A stretch of DNA of 6,120 nucleotides from positions 1 through 6,120 of the forward strand of contig CAKOFP010000116.1 of the NCBI GenBank assembly GCA_933226995.1, written 5' to 3'. This DNA is from Candidatus Nitrosopolaris rasttigaisensis. Lineage in GTDB: Archaea; Thermoproteota; Nitrososphaeria; Nitrososphaerales; Nitrososphaeraceae. Below, one piece after another: positions 1 to 4,072 of this stretch (within the stretch, counting starts at the first letter, position 1; every line of letters starts with the position of its first letter). Position numbers and translations under genes: made by a program. The notes beneath the pieces were generated by a model, which worked only from the letters and a program-made list of their open reading frames with translations, was not told the origin of the DNA and did no database searches.

Positions 1-1
1 G

Positions 2-163
2 GCTAACACTATCGACTTGCCGGCCGTCGCGGAAAGAATAGCTAGCGATAGTAAGAGTATTGACGAAATTACTCCTGTCATTTTCAGCTTCGAGATGTTT
101 CTTTTAGAAGGTGTTGTTCTTGTTCTTGTATTTCTATCAGTATCTGTCATTGACGGCAACTGA
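2..163 (+). CDS. C-terminal end of an unidentified gene (5' end outside window)
   Basis: An open frame enters from the left edge and ends at TGA 161-163, giving 53 residues. The first part is polar and acidic (IDLPAVAER, SKSIDEITP). The end is a hydrophobic segment of about 17 residues (MFLLEGVVLVLVFLSVSV) followed by the short tail IDGN. This would suit a membrane protein whose last helix lies near the C-terminus, or a tail-anchored protein. I do not recognise the family. It faces the regulator/membrane operon on the other strand tail to tail, with about 147 bp between the stops. The fragment is short, so a chance open frame cannot be excluded. Confidence 0.45.
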   Translation, partial: ANTIDLPAVAERIASDSKSIDEITPVIFSFEMFLLEGVVLVLVFLSVSVIDGN

Positions 164-185
164 GCTACATACTATTTAATGAAAT

Positions 186-215
186 ACCCAAATTAGACCC
201 AAATCTCTCATGAGA
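186..215. repeat. Short direct repeat and 10-bp palindrome in convergent intergenic spacer
   Basis: The 8-mer acccaaat occurs at 186-193 and again at 197-204, an 11-bp period close to one helical turn. It is followed at 206-215 by the perfect palindrome tctcatgaga. It lies between the stops of the left-edge fragment and the membrane-protein gene. It could be a protein-binding site or part of a shared 3' region. The arms are short, so chance is a real possibility. Confidence 0.25.
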
Positions 216-310
216 ATTGTGTCTTTCAATTTAGGAATAATTGCTTGACTTTGTGATGTTTGTTATCGTCGTTTACTTCTCTTTTGATGTTAAATTAATA
301 AATTAGAATA

Positions 311-619
311 TTATCTTCCTGTGATCCAAAGCAGTAACCCAAGACCTGCATATTGTGCAGTATTAATAGAGAACAGATACGGTGCCGCAGCATCAACTAT
401 ATTCTTTATCGAAGGGCCCGCGATGTATAATTTAGACCAGAAGATTATGGTGACTATATTTTGTAGTATAAACAATGAAGCAACCAGAACAAGGCCTATG
501 GTAAAGTAGGACTTTATTAATCGCATATTCTGGATGTATGTCGTCATAACGCCACCTAACAAGCCTATATTGAGCAGAGCGGCTGCTGCGGCAGTCAGCA
601 TAAAATCCAATGCTACCAT
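311..619 (-). CDS. Small three-helix membrane protein, partner of the winged-helix gene
   Basis: This 102-residue protein has no recognisable catalytic motif. Three hydrophobic segments are visible at about residues 7-28, 37-61 and 78-99. A basic/polar loop (QNMRLIK, about 30-36) lies between the first two, and a more polar stretch (SKLYIAGPSIKNIVD, about 62-76) lies before the third. It starts at ATG 617-619, only 2 bp after the stop of the upstream winged-helix gene, so the two are almost certainly co-transcribed and perhaps translationally coupled. Archaea, haloarchaea included, often carry a roughly 100-residue three-helix protein beside a wHTH gene (in haloarchaea I recall these under the name DUF7521). 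The size, topology and neighbour here fit that pattern, but membership is inferred. A plausible role is a membrane partner or sensor for the regulator. Its function is unknown. Confidence 0.85.
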   Translation of the reverse strand: MVALDFMLTAAAAALLNIGLLGGVMTTYIQNMRLIKSYFTIGLVLVASLFILQNIVTIIFWSKLYIAGPSIKNIVDAAAPYLFSINTAQYAGLGLLLWITGR

Positions 620-621
620 GC

Positions 622-975
622 CTATATGATTTCCCCGTCGCTGATGCCTAATTTACTTTTTTTCCTAATTTTAGCCAGTATCTCCATGAAAGAGTTGTAA
701 TTCTTTTCCATTAATGGTGTTAGATAGTACGTTGCACCATAAGATTCTTTATTGTCAGTGATAACCAATCCATTTGCTGTCAAAACGGATAGATGATGAA
801 TAACAGTTTTATAATCCAGTTTTAATTCAGATGAAATTTGGTTAGGGTTAGCGGGATGAGAATTAATTAATTCGAGAATTCTTGCCCTATTAGCCCCTCC
901 TTTCGTACTACCGATTAGATACCACAAGACCCGCTTGAACTGAGGATCAAAACGAGCCACTACTGCTGTTATCAC
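622..975 (-). CDS. Winged helix-turn-helix transcriptional regulator (ArsR/MarR-like fold)
   Basis: This 117-residue protein is a single DNA-binding domain with short flanks. The N-terminal part (RFDPQFKRVLWYLI, about 8-21) precedes GGANRARILELI (26-37), typical of the first helix of archaeal wHTH regulators. The helix-turn-helix spans about 43-70, with recognition helix LDYKTVIHHLSVL (53-65). The wing follows (GLVITDNKESYGATYYLT, 69-86), then a C-terminal helix rich in Lys/Arg (about 90-108). No Cys-based metal site or ligand domain is seen. The start is GTG 973-975. An ATG slightly upstream (983-985) is out of frame, and a second in-frame GTG lies five codons in. The gene is first in an operon with the three-helix membrane protein. 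It probably regulates its own operon or nearby genes; the signal is unknown. Confidence 0.9.
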   Translation of the reverse strand: MITAVVARFDPQFKRVLWYLIGSTKGGANRARILELINSHPANPNQISSELKLDYKTVIHHLSVLTANGLVITDNKESYGATYYLTPLMEKNYNSFMEILAKIRKKSKLGISDGEII

Positions 976-1152
976 CTAAAGTCATAATGATCTTCCCAAT
1001 CAATCCTATACTTGGTACATCAGGAAGAGAAGGAAAGAACGCTCGTTCCAAAAGACAAAGGACATGAAATCATACCAAGAATATAAAGTTGTCCTGATTT
1101 GAAGATATTAGCTTAGTATAACTACAAATTTGGGTATAATTTGGAAAATTCC

Positions 1153-1160
1153 TTATATAA
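1153..1160 (+). promoter_or_regulatory. Strong archaeal TATA box (ttatataa) facing right
   Basis: The sequence ttatataa matches the archaeal TATA consensus closely and is preceded by an A-rich BRE-like stretch (ggaaaatt, 1142-1149). With normal archaeal spacing, transcription would start near 1180-1185. There is no large gene downstream on this strand. The first start codon after it is the ATG at 1194, preceded by aagga at 1185-1189. The transcript could be a micro-protein mRNA or a non-coding RNA across 1183-1500. Confidence 0.45.
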
Positions 1161-1193
1161 TCCCATCTCGTTCCGTTGACGATTAAGGAAAGA

Positions 1194-1262
1194 ATGTCAA
1201 ATTATTCCGAAAAGTTGAATCACCATTTTATCAGTTCCGACGTGTGGATTTTTGAAATTTAA
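1194..1262 (+). CDS. Putative 22-residue micro-ORF behind a strong promoter
   Basis: ATG 1194-1196 opens a frame of 22 codons ending in TAA 1260-1262. The peptide begins MSNYSEKLNHH and ends DVWIFEI. It is mostly polar with a short aromatic/hydrophobic end. Support is positional only: a near-consensus TATA box about 34 bp upstream and an aagga Shine-Dalgarno-like element ending 4 bp before the ATG. No family is recognised. A peptide this short could occur by chance, so the promoter is better supported than the gene. Confidence 0.25.
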   Translation: MSNYSEKLNHHFISSDVWIFEI

Positions 1263-1517
1263 GTTTTGACTCTATGATGTGCCCTTTGCCCCTGCATTAT
1301 GCGCCTTAGCTGGTGAATTGCAGTGGGATGAAGACGGATGGACGGGCCCATTCTATCTATGAAGATGGATGAGCTTATCAGTTACAGTGACACTATTGCA
1401 GAAAGGACAATATTCAACGTCTCTAATTAAATCTCTATCATTATTCTCAGCATCAAAATTCATCTCATCATTTCGTCTTTGCTACTAAGGAACATAACAG
1501 GTCTAGGAGTACTGTGC

Positions 1518-1550
1518 CTGCCTGCTCAGAATCTACAGGCCGAGCAGCAG
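1518..1550 (-). terminator. Imperfect hairpin 18 bp downstream of the exported-protein gene
   Basis: The arms ctgcctgctc (1518-1527) and gagcagcag (1542-1550) are complementary except for one bulged C, leaving a 14-nt loop. The element begins 18 bp beyond the stop of the leftward gene. No T-run follows it, so it could be a 3'-end stabiliser rather than a terminator, or incidental. Confidence 0.3.
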
Positions 1551-1568
1551 TTCGGATTTCAGGGACGC

Positions 1569-1805
1569 TTAACGATTTCCTAACCAGCCATTTAACGTAT
1601 TCCATGCATCAGAGTATCCCAATCTGTACAGATTACAGTCAGTGTGGCAGGAGTCGCTATATGATTTATGGTGTAAGAAGTCGAATTTCGCTGTATTGTA
1701 TCCGTCGTCGTATGGTCCGATTGCGTATGCGCGTGGCATTACTACCGTTAGTGGCGCTAAGACTAACACCAGTACTGCTACTAGCAAAAATAATGCTGTT
1801 TTCAT
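1569..1805 (-). CDS. Small exported protein with GY...A motifs, family unknown
   Basis: From ATG 1803-1805 the product has 78 residues. An in-frame GTG at 1818-1820 would add MALSQ. The ATG is preferred because it gives a standard signal peptide: MK, a hydrophobic core of about 15 residues (ALFLLVAVLVLVLAPL), then MPRAYA, with likely cleavage after AYA (residue 28). The mature part is about 50 residues, rich in Tyr, Asp, Asn and His, and contains GYNTAKFDFL and YRLGYSDAW around a central SCHTDC pair of cysteines. I associate this style of small secreted protein, with two GY-x-x-A elements flanking a Cys/His-containing loop, with Nitrososphaerales genomes, but I cannot name a family. The cysteines could form a disulfide or, with nearby His/Asp, bind a metal; that is inference. 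A long open frame on the opposite strand is its shadow, with arginine-rich, unstructured composition. Confidence 0.72.
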   Translation of the reverse strand: MKTALFLLVAVLVLVLAPLTVVMPRAYAIGPYDDGYNTAKFDFLHHKSYSDSCHTDCNLYRLGYSDAWNTLNGWLGNR

Positions 1806-1906
1806 TTGGGACAAAGCCACTCCGTATCCGGGCCACCGACTGCACCTTGAACATGACCAATGTTGCTAATGCTTCTGTATTTCATATTTTGCTGCAGTCA
1901 AACCAA

Positions 1907-1914
1907 TTATTTAT
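1907..1914 (-). promoter_or_regulatory. Candidate TATA box for the exported-protein gene
   Basis: On the minus strand this reads ataaataa. With usual spacing the start would be near 1884, leaving a leader of about 80 nt before ATG 1805. No TATA-like element lies closer, because 1820-1860 is comparatively GC-rich. A ggag element on the minus strand (1819-1822) lies 13 nt before the ATG and may serve as a ribosome-binding site. Confidence 0.3.
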
Positions 1915-1922
1915 GAGAAACC

Positions 1923-1941
1923 AAACTTAGTACTAAAGTTT
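1923..1941. promoter_or_regulatory. Imperfect palindrome upstream of a candidate TATA box
   Basis: The sequence aaacttagtactaaagttt is a 19-bp palindrome with one extra base in one arm. Its core ttagtactaa is a perfect 10-bp palindrome (1927-1936). It ends 8 bp upstream of the candidate leftward TATA box, where an archaeal activator or repressor dimer often binds. No binding protein can be named. Confidence 0.35.
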
Positions 1942-2169
1942 AAATCAATTTCTATTATATGATACTATTTTGTTGTTTTATCGATTCTAAATATCTGTAT
2001 GTACAAGTATCCATTGTACTAGATGGCATCTACACTTTATGTTTTGCAAACGCAGTAAAGTATTTTTTTAGTTTATGGTAGATTCATGGTTATTACCTTA
2101 CTTTTTCGATAGATAGAAAGATAGATTAATTTTCAGTATGTTGTATGTTGTTGTGTTTATGTCTTGTGT
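1942..2169. other. AT-rich spacer with short repeats, no gene seen
   Basis: Both strands are dense in stop codons. Visible structure includes the inverted repeat gtacaa/ttgtac (2001-2006 and 2014-2019, 7-nt loop), a seven-T run near 2065, and a gata-rich stretch (about 2108-2126, gatagatagaaagatagatt). There is also a tandem gtatgtt pair (2137-2150) and the 10-mer ttgtgtttat at 2151-2160 and 2164-2173. These suggest regulatory or drifting intergenic DNA rather than coding sequence. Confidence 0.4.
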
Positions 2170-2481
2170 TTATTCAAATCTATAATGCTTCTTCATTTTT
2201 ATGCCAAAAGCAGCATCAGTTCTATCAAAAGGTATTTCTGCCCCACGGCTTCACCGTGGACTGCAATGGGACAGTTGGCAAGATTGGGTCTTTGTCCAAG
2301 CTCTCATTATAGTGCGTATTTGGCGGTCTTCAGACTTTAGATCGGTTAACTGTTTGCAAAGATGTTCTGAAAGTCCTGCCGTGACGGTTCTGGTGTTAAT
2401 TTCATTATCAGATTGTTGTTGTAGGTCCTGATTTTGGACACTTTGCGTTATGACACCCGAAAACTGCAGACGAGGGATGTT
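2170..2481 (-). pseudogene. Possible decayed coding region, one internal stop and no start codon
   Basis: On the minus strand, one frame runs 76 codons from 2481 to a TGA at 2251-2253, then another 26 codons in the same frame to TAA 2170-2172. The longer part is hydrophilic and protein-like (TVTAGLSEHLCKQLTDLKS, then EDRQIRTIMRAW). The shorter part reads GAEIPFDRTDAAFG then IKMKKHYRFE. There is no ATG, GTG or TTG before the late Met. The patch is less AT-rich than both flanks. Against this, other frames on both strands are also fairly open here, including a Cys/Trp-rich 76-codon frame from ATG 2201 on the plus strand, so openness alone proves little. I read it as a possible gene remnant of unknown family. 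Confidence 0.25.
2243..2259. repeat. Hairpin ccacgg-cttca-ccgtgg
   Basis: A perfect 6-bp stem with a 5-nt loop, GC-rich in an AT-rich setting. The form resembles the subterminal hairpins at the ends of IS200/IS605-type elements. No TnpA or TnpB coding sequence, target site or second end was found, so mobile-element origin is only a suggestion. Confidence 0.3.
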
Positions 2482-2498
2482 CTATAGAATATGATGAT

Positions 2499-2513
2499 TA
2501 TAGTGTCACTATA
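2499..2513. promoter_or_regulatory. Perfect 15-bp palindrome tatagtg-t-cactata
   Basis: The 7-bp arms are perfectly complementary around one central base, the form of an operator for a dimeric regulator. Eleven bases of it recur, inverted, at 1386-1396. It lies about 240 bp upstream of the GH130 start and just beyond the less AT-rich patch, so which gene it might control is unclear. Confidence 0.35.
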
Positions 2514-2585
2514 CTAAGTTTTAGGAGAAAAAATCCAATCAAATAATAAATGATAAAGTGTGAGCGTAAATGAAGGGTTAATGTT

Positions 2586-2660
2586 ATGCAATATACCATC
2601 GAAAAGGTGGCACTTACACCAGTATTCATTATTTTCGCGCAGTACCAATCTTTGCTGTAA
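2586..2660 (+). CDS. Putative 24-residue micro-ORF upstream of the GH130 gene
   Basis: ATG 2586-2588 to TAA 2658-2660 encodes 24 residues starting MQYTIEKVAL, with a hydrophobic middle (TPVFIIFA). A purine-rich gaaggg lies about 10 nt upstream, and an AT-rich aataataaat around 2541-2550 could be a promoter. Another ATG at 2581 opens a 31-codon frame of less protein-like composition. It ends 95 bp before the GH130 start codon. The evidence is weak. Confidence 0.18.
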   Translation: MQYTIEKVALTPVFIIFAQYQSLL

Positions 2661-2685
2661 GCACATTACAATTTAGATGGTGGAC

Positions 2686-2693
2686 ATAAATAA
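2686..2693 (+). promoter_or_regulatory. Candidate TATA box for the GH130 gene
   Basis: The sequence ataaataa, continued by taatc, lies about 66 bp before the ATG. Usual archaeal spacing gives a start near 2713-2716 and a leader of about 40 nt that would contain the whole hairpin at 2727-2747. Confidence 0.4.
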
Positions 2694-2726
2694 TAATCTC
2701 TTGACTATCATATTGAAAGAAATAAT

Positions 2727-2747
2727 AGCTCCCATAAGTTGGGAGCT
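2727..2747 (+). promoter_or_regulatory. Leader hairpin enclosing the putative Shine-Dalgarno site of GH130
   Basis: The arms agctccc (2727-2733) and gggagct (2741-2747) are perfectly complementary with a 7-nt loop (ataagtt). The 3' arm contains gggag, the only Shine-Dalgarno-like element before the ATG, 10 nt upstream of it. In the folded leader the ribosome site would be paired. That could make translation depend on temperature, a ligand or a protein, or the hairpin could simply cap the leader. Confidence 0.5.
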
Positions 2748-2755
2748 TTAAAGCC

Positions 2756-3727
2756 ATGGTCCTAAAGTCAAACAGCCTGTATAAGAGCGGAAAAGCATTA
2801 ATAGGAAGATATAAAAAAAATCCAATCCTGCTACCAAATAAAGATGTCTGGTGGGAATCAAAAGCAGTCTTTAACCCTGCGATCTTATACGATGGAAATA
2901 AGGTTCACATGCTTTATAGGGCAATTGGTGAGTATAAACAGTATATCTCAAGGTTTGGCTATGCATGTAGCACAGATGGATTTACTTTTGAAAGGAAAAA
3001 TGAAATCGCTTTTGGACCGACAGAAGGATATGAAAAGTATGGAATAGAAGATCCGCGATTGGTGCCAATTGATAATCAACTATATTTCTCATACGTAGTA
3101 CTTTCTGATTATGTAGTAAAAGGACCAGTAGGTTCAACTGCTTTAGCCACAACTAACGATTTTCGTAATTATACAAGACTAGGAATAATAACTAGCAAAG
3201 GTTCAGATAATAAGGATGTTGTTCTCTTTCCAGAAAAGATAAATCAAAAATATGTGCTTTTACACAGACCACGTAGCTGGGTTGGCCCAAAATTTGGTAT
3301 TGATAAACCAAGTATTTGGATTGCTGAAGGCAACACACTATCAAATTTTGAAAAGAACACCATACTTATGAAACCCGAGCAAGACTGGGAAGAGCTAAAG
3401 ATTGGATCAGGTCCGCCTCCAATAAAAACCAAACATGGTTGGCTTTTGATTTATCATGGTGTGGATAAAGATTTGGTCTATAGAACTGGAGCTGCTCTTC
3501 TGGATCTGAACAATCCTGTTAATGTAATAGCCAGAACAAAAGAGCCTGTCCTACAGCCTCAGGAACCATACGAAAGAATTGGTGATGTTAATAATGTGGT
3601 TTTTCCAACAGGCGCCTGTGTTATAGACGAGAAATTACACGTTTATTATGGAGGCGCAGATAAAGTATGTTGTCTTGCAGTCGTGGAATTAAATGCTTTA
3701 TTACAGTATATATTGAATGGAAGATAA
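2756..3727 (+). CDS. Glycoside hydrolase family 130 protein (beta-mannoside phosphorylase)
   Basis: This 323-residue protein has the length of a single-domain GH130 five-bladed beta-propeller. Family landmarks appear in order: NPILLPNKDVWWE (22-34) and AVFNPAILYDG (37-47), then LYRAIG (53-58). Next comes YGIEDPRL (95-102), whose Asp99 matches the conserved general acid of the family. Then DVVLFPEKI..KYVLLHRP (154-172), GSGPPPIKT (217-225), GWLLIYHG (228-235), YERIGDVNNVVFPTG (272-286) and VYYGGAD (296-302). GH130 enzymes cleave beta-mannosides with inorganic phosphate, yielding mannose 1-phosphate. The exact acceptor (mannooligosaccharide, mannosyl-GlcNAc, mannosyl-glucose) cannot be read from sequence by eye. 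There is no signal peptide, so it should be cytoplasmic. ATG 2756 follows a leader hairpin and a TATA-like box. The gene stands alone: no epimerase, transporter or other sugar gene lies beside it. Confidence in the family is high; in the substrate, low. Confidence 0.93.
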   Translation: MVLKSNSLYKSGKALIGRYKKNPILLPNKDVWWESKAVFNPAILYDGNKVHMLYRAIGEYKQYISRFGYACSTDGFTFERKNEIAFGPTEGYEKYGIEDPRLVPIDNQLYFSYVVLSDYVVKGPVGSTALATTNDFRNYTRLGIITSKGSDNKDVVLFPEKINQKYVLLHRPRSWVGPKFGIDKPSIWIAEGNTLSNFEKNTILMKPEQDWEELKIGSGPPPIKTKHGWLLIYHGVDKDLVYRTGAALLDLNNPVNVIARTKEPVLQPQEPYERIGDVNNVVFPTGACVIDEKLHVYYGGADKVCCLAVVELNALLQYILNGR

Positions 3728-3799
3728 TAGATCAAATTCGCGATCCGATATCCACTAGGAATCTTTGCGCCGATCCCATAGTATATTTGATTGGTTCAA

Positions 3800-4057
3800 C
3801 TACGTGCTATTTGCAGCACTTTTTGAATTAGACGTGTGTACAACTAATGGTGACAATCGGACTTTACAATCATGATGAAAAGAATCTGTATTAGTAGGCG
3901 TCTTGTCACAATCCATAGAATCTAATACTAATCTGGACAAATCTTCCTCTCGTATATGTACTATGCCAGCCTTTGAATCATGAAATGCTTCTGCTAGGAC
4001 ATCAAAGTTATGTGCGCATCCAGGCTGTTCAGAGGCACCTTGTAAATGTAAAAAAAA
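3800..4057 (-). pseudogene. Start-less protein-like frame, probable 5'-truncated gene
   Basis: On the minus strand, 85 codons are open from just after an in-frame TAA (4058-4060) to TAG 3800-3802. The translation has a good protein-like composition: QGASEQPGCAHNFDVLAEAF, then HDSKAGIVHIREEDLSRLVL, DSMDCDKTPTNTDSFHHDC and KVRLSPLVVHTSNSKSAANS. No ATG or GTG occurs in the first half. The first possible starts are TTG 3938-3940 (46 residues) and ATG 3914-3916 (37 residues), both of which cut off the most structured part. The 5' end abuts the oligo-T tract behind the phosphoesterase. I do not recognise the family. It may be a gene that lost its start through deletion, or a leftover from insertion of the neighbour. 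A non-standard start or a sequencing error in the adjacent 8-base homopolymer is less likely, because no ATG lies just beyond it. Confidence 0.45.
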
Positions 4058-4065
4058 TTAAAAAA
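4050..4065 (-). terminator. Oligo-T terminator behind the phosphoesterase gene
   Basis: On the minus strand, T6-AA-T8 begins 7 bp after the phosphoesterase stop codon. Runs of T after a stop are the typical intrinsic termination signal in archaea and need no hairpin. It also separates the phosphoesterase from the start-less frame further on, arguing against their co-transcription. Confidence 0.65.
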
Positions 4066-4072
4066 TGTTGCG

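Larger units (their letters stand above)
976..1568. other. Gene-poor spacer between the regulator operon and the exported-protein gene
   Basis: No open frame of convincing length or composition lies on either strand. Two candidate leftward TATA elements for the regulator are visible: a weak tatagg-like one near 1005-1012, about 30 bp before the GTG, and a better tttatatt (reverse complement of 1081-1088), which would imply a leader of about 80 nt. A strong rightward TATA box at 1153-1160 has a micro-ORF behind it. The patch around 1270-1370 is visibly less AT-rich than its surroundings and contains a 30-codon start-less open frame ending at 1361, too short to call. At 1386-1396 agtgacactat matches, in reverse complement, 11 bp of the palindrome at 2499-2513. 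Confidence 0.5.

Noticed and set aside
1061..1140. Short hydrophobic minus-strand frame reading SFVFWNERSFLLFLMYQV
   Set aside because: Only about 30 codons, AT-driven composition, no ribosome site and poor agreement with the likely promoter position.
1514..1930. A 138-codon open frame on the plus strand
   Set aside because: It lies opposite the exported-protein gene and beyond. Its translation is Arg/Leu-rich with no recognisable order, whereas the minus-strand frame has a clean signal peptide and motifs.
2243..2259. IS200/IS605 element end
   Set aside because: Only one hairpin resembles such an end; no transposase, guide or partner end is present. Recorded only as a hairpin.
2201..2431. 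A 76-codon ATG-started frame on the plus strand
   Set aside because: Its translation is rich in Cys, Trp and Arg with no domain-like pattern and mirrors the more protein-like minus-strand frame. Not called as a gene.
2491..2497. C-box-like atgatga (also at 3873-3879) as sign of a C/D box RNA
   Set aside because: No D box (ctga) at suitable spacing follows either copy, and the second lies inside the start-less protein-like frame.
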